Source: Novosphingobium sp.
GTDB taxonomy: Bacteria; Pseudomonadota; Alphaproteobacteria; Sphingomonadales; Sphingomonadaceae
Length of the DNA: 24,795 nucleotides
Assembly: GCA_009885425.1 (NCBI GenBank)
Contig: VFKS01000526.1
Location: 1 to 24,795 of the forward strand
Reading direction: 5' to 3'
A model generated the notes under the pieces. The model worked only from the letters and a program-made list of their open reading frames with translations. It was not told where the DNA came from and ran no database searches. Both the position numbers and the translations under genes were made by a program. Positions 1 to 7,311 of the stretch are shown piece by piece (positions within the stretch are counted from its first letter, which is position 1; every line of letters starts with the position of its first letter).

Positions 1-2
1 AA

Positions 3-79
3 TGGTGCACCCGACAGGATTCGAACCTGTGACCCCTGCCTTCGGAGGGCAGTACTCTATCCAGCTGAGCTACGGATGC
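3..79 (-). tRNA. tRNA-Arg (anticodon CCG)
   Basis: Read on the minus strand, a full 77-nt cloverleaf can be folded. The acceptor stem pairs GCATCCG (79-73) with CGGGTGC (13-7) with one G-U pair. The anticodon stem CTGCC/GGCAG encloses the loop CTCCGAA, giving anticodon CCG, which reads the Arg codon CGG. The T-arm carries GGTTCGAATCC. The discriminator base is A and the 3' CCA is encoded (positions 5-3). Its 5' end faces the hypothetical gene starting at 187, so the two are divergent. No integrase or duplicated 3' end is visible in the window. Confidence 0.97.
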
Positions 80-186
80 ATTCAGCGGCGCGGTTAGCAG
101 CGCGCGGCGGCTTGCGCCAGTGCCTTTTCGTATCGGCATTACGGATTAGCGATTTGGCAAGGGCGACGGGTTTAGGTGTCGCGCCT

Positions 187-618
187 ATGAATATGCACAC
201 CAGCTTTGCCCCGCCCGTTTCGCCTGCCGCTGGCACGCTGCCTACGTCCGGGCGGCCCGAATTTGGACAGGTTTCGGCCAGCGCGATGAGCATGAAGTGG
301 TCGGCGCTGCACGATGCCGTTGCCGTGGTCGGTTCGCTGACCGGAATGGCACCCGAAGCGATGCGGCCAGAGATTCGCAATTTCCCGGCGATGATGCGCG
401 ATGTCGGTGGCTGGCGCTGTGAACTGGCCGAGCAAGGGATCGACGATCTATCCGCCGTGATGGAGCCGGGCTTGGCCGCATTGCTGGCGATCCACGCCCG
501 CGGGGTCAATCCGGCCCCGGCGGCCCTGGCGCTATGGCAGGAATTCCAAGCCGCCCGCGCCGCTTTGCTGGCGCTGACTCCGCCGCCCGAAGAAGCCGCC
601 CCGCGTCGCTTTATGTAA
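187..618 (+). CDS. Conserved hypothetical protein, about 143 aa
   Basis: I do not recognise a named family. The protein has a Pro/Ala/Ser-rich N-terminus (about residues 5-30), then a mostly helical body with several Trp residues and a Pro-rich tail (TPPPEEAAPRRFM). There is no signal peptide or membrane segment. The open frame reaches back to 76, but that start lies inside the tRNA gene, so the ATG at 187 is preferred; a weak AGGTG lies about 9 nt upstream, and a second in-frame ATG follows at 193. It is followed after 41 nt by mmcB in the same direction and may be cotranscribed with it. The length and composition resemble small proteins conserved in sphingomonads, which is an inference. Confidence 0.6.
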   Translation: MNMHTSFAPPVSPAAGTLPTSGRPEFGQVSASAMSMKWSALHDAVAVVGSLTGMAPEAMRPEIRNFPAMMRDVGGWRCELAEQGIDDLSAVMEPGLAALLAIHARGVNPAPAALALWQEFQAARAALLALTPPPEEAAPRRFM

Positions 619-659
619 GCAGGCTTGCTAGGTTGCTGATTTGTTCTTAGGGTTGCGCT

Positions 660-1148
660 ATGCCTCAACCCGCTGCGATTCCCGCTGATCCTGATCTGAA
701 AGCAGCCCAGGCCGTCGCCCGGGGGATCTGCCGGCTTTTTGCGCGCAACGATATCTGGTGTCTGCCGGAAATGCCGCTGCGGTCCAGTCGCCGGGCCGAT
801 CTGATGGGGATCGATGCCAAAGGCCACTTGGTGATTGTCGAGATCAAGGTCAGCCGGGCGGATCTGCTCGGTGATGGCAAATGGACCGATTACCTCGATC
901 ACTGCGACCGGTTCTATTGGGGCCTCGCCCCGCATCTCGACCGGGCGTGCCTGGAAGACCCCGGTTTTCTGCCCGATCGCTGCGGGCTGATTGTCGCCGA
1001 TGGCTATGACGCTGAAATCCTTCGCCCAGCTGTCACGGTCCCGCTAGCTGCCGCGCGCCGTAAGGCCGAGACTGAACGCCTTGCCCGCGCCGCGCTGCGC
1101 CGCCAGCAAGCGCTGATTGATCCAAAGCTGTCGGGCTGGGGCAACTGA
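660..1148 (+). CDS. mmcB: MmcB-family DNA repair protein
   Basis: 162 aa, the usual length for the MmcB (COG5321) family. The N-terminal half carries the conserved stretch RRADLMGID (about residues 43-51), followed by a strand with VEIKVSRADLLGDGKW (about 60-75) and DYLDHCDRFYW. The pattern D-(X)n-E-I-K fits a PD-(D/E)XK nuclease-like core, with D near 48 and the E-I-K near 61. In Caulobacter the family is part of the DNA-damage-induced mutagenesis/repair gene set. The C-terminus is a basic, Arg/Ala-rich helix. The ATG at 660 follows a short TTAGGGTTGCGCT leader with AGGG about 9 nt upstream. I see no obvious LexA box immediately upstream. The symbol is given from family resemblance. Confidence 0.85.
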   Translation: MPQPAAIPADPDLKAAQAVARGICRLFARNDIWCLPEMPLRSSRRADLMGIDAKGHLVIVEIKVSRADLLGDGKWTDYLDHCDRFYWGLAPHLDRACLEDPGFLPDRCGLIVADGYDAEILRPAVTVPLAAARRKAETERLARAALRRQQALIDPKLSGWGN

Positions 1149-1198
1149 CCGCCGACCACACCAATGGGCGGATTTCTGGCTGAAAAGCCCAGCGCAAC

Positions 1199-1213
1199 TT
1201 AACGCAAAATTTA
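1199..1213 (+). promoter_or_regulatory. Possible CtrA-like half-site pair upstream of the PAS gene
   Basis: The sequence reads TTAA, seven bases, then TTTACC, one base off the alphaproteobacterial CtrA consensus TTAA-N7-TTAAC. It lies in the 115-bp gap between mmcB and the PAS-domain gene, about 50 nt before its start codon. A single degenerate match in an AT-richer island of a GC-rich genome is weak evidence. Confidence 0.25.
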
Positions 1214-1263
1214 CCATGTTGCGCCAAAACCGGAACTGACCAGTGACTTGGTGGGGATTCCAC

Positions 1264-2784
1264 ATGGATACGTATCGCGGGAACTATATCGATCAGGCCT
1301 CAGGCAGTGGCGATTGGCCCGAAGTTGATTTCGGCGAGGAAGAAACCCCGCGCGAACCGCCGCCCAGCCCGATCGGGCAGGACGAACGGCGGATGCAGGT
1401 CCGCGCCTACAACCATTGGGCCGGGCTGCTCGATAACCGCAACTTCCCAGCGGTCGATACGCTCGAACCCGAAGCGCTGACCGATTTCGGGCCTTACAGT
1501 GTCCTGCTCGATTTCTCGACCGGGATCGAGGATCCGACGATCCGCTATCTGGGCGATATGCTGGCGACCGAATGCGGCGGCGAAGGGGTGATTACCACGC
1601 TGTCGGATGTTCCGGCGCGCTCGCTGCTATCGCGCATCACCGACCATTACATGCAGATTCTGGCCAATCAGGCGCCGATCGGGTTCGAAGCCGAATTCGT
1701 CAACCAACGCGGCCGGACGATCCTCTATCGCGGGATCCTGCTGCCATTTTCCTCGGATGATGAGACCATTGATTTCATCTATGGGGTGATCAACTGGAAA
1801 GAGCTGGCCGATCAGGCCACCACCGACGAACTGCTGCTCGAAATCGATCAGGCGCTCGAAGCCAATGGTCATGCCGAGGCGCGGCGGGATGATCCGATGG
1901 TCGACTGGGCCGATGGCCCGGCTGATCCGATCGACGAAGACGATGTGTTCGATCTGGCCGGCCTTGCCGAAGAGGCTGAAGACGATCTGCCTTCGCCCGG
2001 ATTTGGCCGCTTTGCTGTCGCCGATCAAAGCGATGACGAAGACGACGACACCCCAGCGGCGCCACTCGATCTGCGGGCCATGGCCCGCACACAGGACGCC
2101 GCAGACGAACCGGAACCGCTCGAGCTTGACCGGTTTGCCGAAGTCGAAGCAGTAGCCGAAGACAGCGTCGATCCAACTGACATGGCCCTGGCCGATTGGC
2201 TGGCCAGCGCCCGTGAACTGGCCGAAGCCGCGCGAGGCAGTGAGGACCGGACCCGTTCAGCGCTCTATGCCGCAATTGGCAGGGCCTATGACTTCTCGCT
2301 CGCGGCTGCTGATGCCGAGGCAGAATTCACCGAACTGGTGGCCGATTCGGGCCTGACCGTGCAAGACCGCGCGCCGATGACCCCGGTGGTCAAACTGGTG
2401 TTCGGGGCTGACTACGACAAAACCCGGCTGACCGAATATGCCTCGGCGCTGAGCCTTGCGCACCGGCTGACGCTGGGCCGCGGATCGCTCGCCGGCTATC
2501 TGGCCGCGGCGCCTGGCGGGCTGAAAGGCGTAGTTGGCGAAGAACGCCGGATCAAGCGCGCCGAAAACGGAAAGCCGGCCGAATTGCGGGATACCCCGCA
2601 CGAAGCTTTGGCGAAAAAACTGCGCAAGCTCGATCATGCACCGCTGGATGCAGTGGCCAGCGATGGCGCCGAATTCACACTGCTGGTGGCCCGCCGCCTG
2701 CCGACAGGCGAAGTGGTGCTGCTCGGCGAAGTGGCCGACGATGTCCTGCTGCTCGAAAAGGCGGCGAAGAAATTGCTCGGCTGA
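1264..2784 (+). CDS. PAS-domain protein with acidic linker and conserved C-terminal domain
   Basis: 506 aa from the ATG at 1264, chosen because GTGGGGA lies 6 nt upstream (1251-1257); the frame also opens at 1243 without such a site. Residues about 40-185 look like the PAS-type domain common in alphaproteobacteria (PAS_5-like), with NHWAGLLDNRNFP near its start and FIYGVINWKELAD at its end. Residues about 190-300 are very rich in Asp/Glu and probably form a flexible acidic linker. The C-terminal 200 residues form an Ala/Leu-rich region I cannot name. There is no kinase, cyclase or DNA-binding domain and no membrane segment, so it is probably a cytoplasmic sensor or scaffold. An intrinsic terminator follows the stop codon directly. 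Confidence 0.75.
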   Translation: MDTYRGNYIDQASGSGDWPEVDFGEEETPREPPPSPIGQDERRMQVRAYNHWAGLLDNRNFPAVDTLEPEALTDFGPYSVLLDFSTGIEDPTIRYLGDMLATECGGEGVITTLSDVPARSLLSRITDHYMQILANQAPIGFEAEFVNQRGRTILYRGILLPFSSDDETIDFIYGVINWKELADQATTDELLLEIDQALEANGHAEARRDDPMVDWADGPADPIDEDDVFDLAGLAEEAEDDLPSPGFGRFAVADQSDDEDDDTPAAPLDLRAMARTQDAADEPEPLELDRFAEVEAVAEDSVDPTDMALADWLASARELAEAARGSEDRTRSALYAAIGRAYDFSLAAADAEAEFTELVADSGLTVQDRAPMTPVVKLVFGADYDKTRLTEYASALSLAHRLTLGRGSLAGYLAAAPGGLKGVVGEERRIKRAENGKPAELRDTPHEALAKKLRKLDHAPLDAVASDGAEFTLLVARRLPTGEVVLLGEVADDVLLLEKAAKKLLG

Positions 2785-2808
2785 TCCATCCCACATTTCA
2801 GCCAGCTG

Positions 2809-2850
2809 GGCGCGCCATGTCGGGGGGCATGGCGCGCCTTTGCTTTTTTA
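2809..2850 (+). terminator. Intrinsic terminator after the PAS-domain gene
   Basis: An 11-bp perfect GC-rich stem (GGCGCGCCATG at 2809-2819 with CATGGCGCGCC at 2828-2838) encloses an 8-nt loop and is followed by TTTGCTTTTTTA. This is a textbook Rho-independent terminator, 25 nt after the stop codon, and it separates the PAS gene from the hydrolase operon. Confidence 0.9.
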
Positions 2851-2862
2851 ATCGGCAAAGCC

Positions 2863-2947
2863 GCAACACCGGCCCGCTCCCCCGGCCCAACCACCCACAG
2901 GGTAACCTTTAATGGGTGGTTGGGCCGGGGGAGCGGGCCGGTGTTGC
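2863..2947. repeat. Long perfect inverted repeat, copy 1
   Basis: Two 35-nt arms (2863-2897 and 2913-2947) are exact reverse complements and flank a 15-nt loop. The left arm begins GCAACACCGGCCCGCTCC and ends ACCACCCA. The element lies just after the terminator and ends 23 nt before the hydrolase start codon. A second copy in opposite orientation is at 21847-21930. Both share the arm sequence and a loop-tip motif (ACCCACAGGGTA, here 2893-2904). It probably belongs to a dispersed palindromic repeat family. No run of T follows directly, so it is not a classical terminator, although the RNA hairpin would be extremely stable. Confidence 0.95.
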
Positions 2948-2970
2948 TTCCCCAAAAGGATAAAATCCTT

Positions 2971-3933
2971 ATGGTGGTCATCATGACAGGGCTGACGACA
3001 AAGAAACGGATCTCGCGGATGGGCTGGGTATTGATCGGACTGGCGCTGCTGGTGGCGGCGCTATTCGGGGCCTGGCGTTATGCCATGGCGACCAATGCGG
3101 TGGCGCTGCTTGAATGGTCCGATCGGACCCTGGCGGGCACAGCGGGCACCGCCGTGCTGGAAAGCGATGTGGCCTATGGCACCGATCCGGCCCAGCGGAT
3201 CGAAGTGATCGGACCGGGCGCCCCGGGTCCGCACCCAGTCCTGGTGTTCATCCACGGCGGCGGCTGGCATTCGGGCACACCGGGGGACTATCATTTTGTC
3301 GGGCGGCAATTTGCCCGCCGCGGCTATCTGGTGGTGCTGGCCGGTTATCGGCTCGGCCTAGCGGGCAAGTATCCCCATATGCTCGAAGACAGCGCGGCGG
3401 CGGTGGCCTGGGTCCATGCCAACGCTGCGCGAAACGGCGGCGATCCGGGGCGGGTGTTCCTGATGGGGCATTCGGCCGGGGCCTATAATGTGGTGATGCT
3501 GGGGCTGGATCGGCAGTGGCTGGGTCGGGCCGGGGTGCCGGACGGCTTTGTCAAAGCTGTGGTCGGGCTGTCCGGGCCCTATGACTTTTTCCCATTCACC
3601 AGCGATTCGGCACGCAATGCCTTTGGCGATCAGCCTGACCCGGCGATTACCCAGCCGATCAACTTTGTCCGCGGTGACGCACCGCCGATCCTGTTGCTGA
3701 CGGGGGATAGTGATGAGACCGTCAAGCCGCGCAATTCGGTTGCGCTGGGCAAGGCCTTGACTGCCGCCGGTCACCCAACCACGCCGGTGATCCTGGCCGG
3801 GGTCGATCATTCGGGAACTGTGATGAAGCTGGGCGCGCCGTTCAATCGCGATCCCGGCGTGCTGGGTCCCGTGCTAACATTCCTGGCCGCACAGGGCGGG
3901 GCTTCAGGCGCGGTTCAGGCGAAAGTGCGCTAA
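2971..3933 (+). CDS. Membrane-anchored alpha/beta hydrolase (esterase/lipase-like)
   Basis: 320 aa from the ATG at 2971, with AAAAGGA 10 nt upstream (2954-2960). The frame extends back into the inverted repeat to 2920, but that start would translate the repeat arm; an ATG at 2983 is also possible. A basic N-terminus and one hydrophobic helix (about residues 18-35) suggest a membrane anchor or signal anchor with the enzyme in the periplasm. Family hallmarks are the oxyanion motif HGGGW (95-99), the nucleophile elbow GHSAG with Ser168, the acid in GDSD (Asp248) and His280. This matches the hormone-sensitive lipase/carboxylesterase-like branch; the substrate cannot be told. It is the first gene of a run with the M48 protease and DsbA-like genes, separated from the next start by only a few bases. 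Confidence 0.85.
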   Translation: MVVIMTGLTTKKRISRMGWVLIGLALLVAALFGAWRYAMATNAVALLEWSDRTLAGTAGTAVLESDVAYGTDPAQRIEVIGPGAPGPHPVLVFIHGGGWHSGTPGDYHFVGRQFARRGYLVVLAGYRLGLAGKYPHMLEDSAAAVAWVHANAARNGGDPGRVFLMGHSAGAYNVVMLGLDRQWLGRAGVPDGFVKAVVGLSGPYDFFPFTSDSARNAFGDQPDPAITQPINFVRGDAPPILLLTGDSDETVKPRNSVALGKALTAAGHPTTPVILAGVDHSGTVMKLGAPFNRDPGVLGPVLTFLAAQGGASGAVQAKVR

Positions 3934-3944
3934 TCGTGGCCTTG

Positions 3945-5309
3945 ATGCGCACTTTTTCCCGCTTTTTCGCGCGCTGCCTCGCGGTGGTGCTGGCCGTCTC
4001 GCTGAGCATTTCGCCGGCCATGGCCCAATCGATCCTGCGCGATGCCGAAACCGAGATCTTGCTGCACGATATGGCCCGCCCGCTGATTCTCGCGGCGGGG
4101 CTCGATCCGCGCAATGTCAACGTGGTGCTGATCGGCGATCCTTCGATCAACGCCTTCGTTGCGGGCGGGCAAGTGGTCTATCTCCATTCGGGGTTGATCA
4201 ACGAGGCTGGATCGGCGCTGGAAGTGCAGGGCGTGATCGCCCACGAACTGGGCCATATCACCGGTGGTCACGTCATTTCAGGCGGCGGATCGCGCGAAGC
4301 GACCGGGATATCGATCCTCTCGCTGATCCTGGGCGGTCTGGCCGCAGCGGCGGGATCGGGCGATGCCGCGATCGGGGTGATCATGGCCGGACAGCAGGCG
4401 GCGCTTGGCAAATACCTTGCCTTCAACCGCGGGCAAGAGGCCAGCGCCGATGCCGCCGGCGCGCAGTATCTGTCCAAGGCCGGAATTTCCGGACGCGGCT
4501 CGATCGCCTTTTTCAAGCGGCTGCAGAACCTGGAAACGCGGCACGGCTTTGTCCGCACTTATGACAACGAGTTCTATCGGACCCACCCGATGACCTCGGA
4601 CCGGATCGCGTTCCTGCAGGATAGCTATCAGGTCGATCCGGCCTGGAACACACCGCCCGATCCGGCGCTGGAAGGCCGGTTTGATCGGATAAAGGCCAAG
4701 CTGTTCGGCTTTATGTCCGAACCCGCGCGGACCTTGCAGGTCTATCCCGAAACGATGACCGGGGTGCCGGCGCGCTATGCCCGGACCTATGCCTGGCACA
4801 AGGATGCGCGGCTCGACAAGGCACTGGTAGAGGTCGACGCGCTGCTCGCGGCGGCACCAAACGACCCCTATTTTCTGGAGTTGAAAGGGCAGGTTCTGCT
4901 TGAATCAGGCCGTCCGGTTGATTCGCTGGCGCCGCTGCGCCGGGCGACCGAACTCAGCGGCTATCACCCGCTCATCGCCACCGCCTTTGGCCATGCGCTG
5001 GTCGCGACCGAAGACCCGGTTCATCTGGCCGAGGCGGAACAGGTGCTGAAAGCGGCAGTCTCGCTCGATCGGGAAAATCCTTTCGCCTGGTATCAGCTTG
5101 GCGTGATTTACGGGATGAAGGGCGATATCCCGCGCGCCCAGCTCGCCAGTGCTGAACAGCAGTCGCTTCAATGGAATTTTCCGATGGCGCTGCGCTCGGC
5201 GGAAATGGCGCAGGCTAGCCTGCCCAAAGACTCGCCCGATTGGTTGCGCGCGGGCGATATCGCGATGCAATCGCGGGCAATGATTGAACAGCAGAAGAAA
5301 CGCAGGTAG
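3945..5309 (+). CDS. Periplasmic M48 metalloprotease with TPR-like C-terminus (BepA/YfgC-like)
   Basis: 454 aa from the ATG at 3945; a GTG at 3936 in the same frame would add three residues. The signal peptide is clear: a basic start, a hydrophobic core and a cleavage site at AMA-Q (about residue 27). The zinc site is HELGH (100-104), and the third ligand is in QEASAD (Glu165, with Asp169). The C-terminal 200 residues are helical with repeated hydrophobic periodicity and read as TPR units, for example the segments around LVEVDALLAAAPNDPYF and NPFAWYQLGVIYGMKG. This arrangement is that of E. coli BepA, which degrades or helps fold outer-membrane proteins. It lies 11 nt after the hydrolase and 9 nt before the DsbA-like gene, so an operon is likely. 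Confidence 0.92.
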   Translation: MRTFSRFFARCLAVVLAVSLSISPAMAQSILRDAETEILLHDMARPLILAAGLDPRNVNVVLIGDPSINAFVAGGQVVYLHSGLINEAGSALEVQGVIAHELGHITGGHVISGGGSREATGISILSLILGGLAAAAGSGDAAIGVIMAGQQAALGKYLAFNRGQEASADAAGAQYLSKAGISGRGSIAFFKRLQNLETRHGFVRTYDNEFYRTHPMTSDRIAFLQDSYQVDPAWNTPPDPALEGRFDRIKAKLFGFMSEPARTLQVYPETMTGVPARYARTYAWHKDARLDKALVEVDALLAAAPNDPYFLELKGQVLLESGRPVDSLAPLRRATELSGYHPLIATAFGHALVATEDPVHLAEAEQVLKAAVSLDRENPFAWYQLGVIYGMKGDIPRAQLASAEQQSLQWNFPMALRSAEMAQASLPKDSPDWLRAGDIAMQSRAMIEQQKKRR

Positions 5310-5318
5310 CGCGCTGGT

Positions 5319-6071
5319 ATGGCCAGCACATCGAACGCAACCACCCTGCCCTTGGTCCTGTCCGGGGCCGCCCTCCTCTTGGCCGGCGGTGCAGCGGGCT
5401 GGGTGCTGGGCGGATCAAGCGCTTCAGCCGGAAGCAAGGCCGAAGTTGAAGGGATCGTGCGCGCCTATATCCTGGCCCACCCCGAAATCCTGCCCGAAGC
5501 GATGGAGAACCTGCGCAAGAAGGAAACGGGCAAGCAGCTCGGCGCCGTTGGACCCAAGCTGGAAGTGGCTTTCCCCGGCGCGGTCATGGGCAATCCTAAC
5601 GGGACCATGGTGCTGGTCGAATTCACCGATTTCGCCTGCGGCTATTGCCGCGCCAGCGTGCCCGAGGTTGATGCACTGATTGCCGCCAACCCCGATCTCA
5701 AGGTAGTGATCCGCGAACTGCCGATCATCGCCCCGACCAGCGCCGATGCCGCCCGCTGGGGCCTCGCCGCGGCCGAACAGGGCAAATACCCGGCGTTTCA
5801 CAAGGCGATGTTCGCCACCGGGCGAACCGATGCCGCCAGCATCGAAGGCGCCGCCAAGGCGTCTGGCCTCGATCTGGGCCGTGCGCGCAAATTCATTGCC
5901 GATCCCCGGGTCGATGCCGAACTGAAGAATAACATCGAACTGGCCCGCCAGCTCGGGATTGATGGCACTCCCAGCTGGGTGGTGGGCGATCAGCTGCTGG
6001 CCGGTGCGGTTGGCCGGGATGAGCTGAGCAAAGCGATTGCTGCCGCGCGCAGTTCAGAGGGCAACAAATGA
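5319..6071 (+). CDS. DsbA-family thiol:disulfide oxidoreductase
   Basis: 250 aa. An N-terminal hydrophobic segment (about residues 10-30) acts as a signal or membrane anchor for the periplasm. A short helical region (about 40-72, with AHPEILPEAMENL) resembles the N-terminal segment of ScsC/Com1-type proteins. The thioredoxin fold carries the active site C-G-Y-C (Cys107, Cys110) in the context FTDFACGYC and a cis-Pro loop GTPSW (Pro218). The family forms or rearranges disulfide bonds in exported proteins. It follows the M48 protease by 9 nt, which suggests joint work on outer-membrane or periplasmic substrates. Whether it acts as oxidase or isomerase cannot be read from the sequence. Confidence 0.92.
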   Translation: MASTSNATTLPLVLSGAALLLAGGAAGWVLGGSSASAGSKAEVEGIVRAYILAHPEILPEAMENLRKKETGKQLGAVGPKLEVAFPGAVMGNPNGTMVLVEFTDFACGYCRASVPEVDALIAANPDLKVVIRELPIIAPTSADAARWGLAAAEQGKYPAFHKAMFATGRTDAASIEGAAKASGLDLGRARKFIADPRVDAELKNNIELARQLGIDGTPSWVVGDQLLAGAVGRDELSKAIAAARSSEGNK

Positions 6072-6138
6072 TCCGGCCAAGGGCGGGGTCCGTATTTCTG
6101 CTCTTGGCGGGGCCAAAAACCTGCTAAGAACTCCCGCC

Positions 6139-7299
6139 ATGGCCGTGCTGCCCTTTCGCCCGATCCCATTTTTCGCCAATAAGAACCGCGCGTTCTGGCG
6201 GCTCCAGGCTGCTGGGTGGGGTGGGGCGATGCTGCTGCGCGCAGCCTCGGGCCTCGCTAATGGTCAGCCGATGTCCTATCTGGTGCTGGTCCTGATCTCG
6301 ACAGTTACCGGTCTGTCGCTGACTCTGATCCTCTCAGTGATCTACCGCCAGCTGATCAACCGCCGCCCGCTGGTCACCTGGGGGGTGACCGTGCTGGTCT
6401 TCCCGCTTGCCGCCGCGCTTTACGGATTTATCGATGCCTGGGTCAGCGGGCTCTATTACGGCGATGCCGGGGCCGGTTTCGCCCAGCGGCTGATCGGGCT
6501 GTTCTATCTTGATGCAACGCTGCTGCTGGCCTGGTCGGCGCTCTATTACATGATCAACTTTTTCCTCCAGATCGAAGAGCAGAACGACCAACTGCTGAAG
6601 TTGGAGAACCAGGCGACCAGCGCTCAGCTGGCAATGCTGCGCTATCAGCTCAACCCGCATTTCCTGTTCAACACGCTCAATTCGATCTCGACCTTGGTGC
6701 TGCTCAAACAGACCGAACCGGCCAATGCGATGCTCAGCCGGCTGTCCTCGTTCCTGCGCTACACCTTGGTCAACGAGCCGACCGGGCGGGTCACCGTGGC
6801 GCAGGAAGTCGAAACGCTGAAGCTTTACCTCGAGATCGAGCGGATGCGATTTGAAGAGCGGCTACGGACCCGGTTCCAGATCGAGGCCGGGGCCGAGGCC
6901 GCGCTGCTGCCTTCGCTGCTGCTCCAGCCGCTGGTCGAAAACGCGATCAAATATGCGGTCTCTCCGCAGGAAACTGGCGCTGAAATCACCATCGCAGCGC
7001 AACTCATCGGCCCAAACCTTCGTATCACCGTCTCTGACACCGGTCCCGGCTTGCATTCGGGTGGGTCAAGCAACAGGTTGACCGGCGTGACATTCGATGG
7101 CGGCGAACAGGTTTCTACCGGCGTGGGTCTGGCCAACATTCGTGACCGGCTGGCCCAAGCCTATGGCGGGGAGCACCGGTTTGAAACGATGGAACCGACT
7201 GAAGGCGGTTTTGCCGTGCTGATCGAGATTCCCTTCGAACGCCGCGAACAGGTCCAACCGGCCCTGTCGGCGGACAAGCGCCCGGCATTCGCCGGCTAG
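6139..7299 (+). CDS. LytS/AlgZ-type sensor histidine kinase
   Basis: 386 aa from the ATG at 6139; an upstream extension to 6037 overlaps the DsbA-like gene and adds no recognisable sequence. Four hydrophobic helices span about residues 22-145 and form the membrane sensor part, with no separate periplasmic domain. The cytoplasmic part is the His_kinase (PF06580) type: the phospho-acceptor box LNPHFLFNTL (His174), the N-box QPLVENAIKYA (Asn268), and the ATP-lid motifs DTGPG (300-304) and GVGLANIRDRL. The signal is unknown. Its partner, a LytTR response regulator, starts 12 nt after its stop codon, so the two form a complete two-component pair. Confidence 0.93.
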   Translation: MAVLPFRPIPFFANKNRAFWRLQAAGWGGAMLLRAASGLANGQPMSYLVLVLISTVTGLSLTLILSVIYRQLINRRPLVTWGVTVLVFPLAAALYGFIDAWVSGLYYGDAGAGFAQRLIGLFYLDATLLLAWSALYYMINFFLQIEEQNDQLLKLENQATSAQLAMLRYQLNPHFLFNTLNSISTLVLLKQTEPANAMLSRLSSFLRYTLVNEPTGRVTVAQEVETLKLYLEIERMRFEERLRTRFQIEAGAEAALLPSLLLQPLVENAIKYAVSPQETGAEITIAAQLIGPNLRITVSDTGPGLHSGGSSNRLTGVTFDGGEQVSTGVGLANIRDRLAQAYGGEHRFETMEPTEGGFAVLIEIPFERREQVQPALSADKRPAFAG

Positions 7300-7311
7300 A
7301 GGCCCCAATCC

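Noticed and set aside
3..79. tRNA-Arg as an integration site for a genomic island
   Set aside because: No integrase, direct repeat of the tRNA 3' end or composition change is visible, and the 3' flank lies outside the window.
76..186. N-terminal extension of the first plus-strand hypothetical gene
   Set aside because: It begins inside the tRNA-Arg gene and its residues look like random Arg/Ala-rich translation; the ATG at 187 is a better start.
57..935. 292-aa minus-strand open frame
   Set aside because: It runs antisense to two better-supported genes and across the tRNA; composition is typical of a GC-rich shadow frame and no domain is visible.
2863..2947. Inverted repeat as a simple Rho-independent terminator of the PAS gene
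   Set aside because: A complete terminator with a T-run already lies at 2809-2850, and the repeat has no T-run after either arm; its second copy elsewhere indicates a repeat family.
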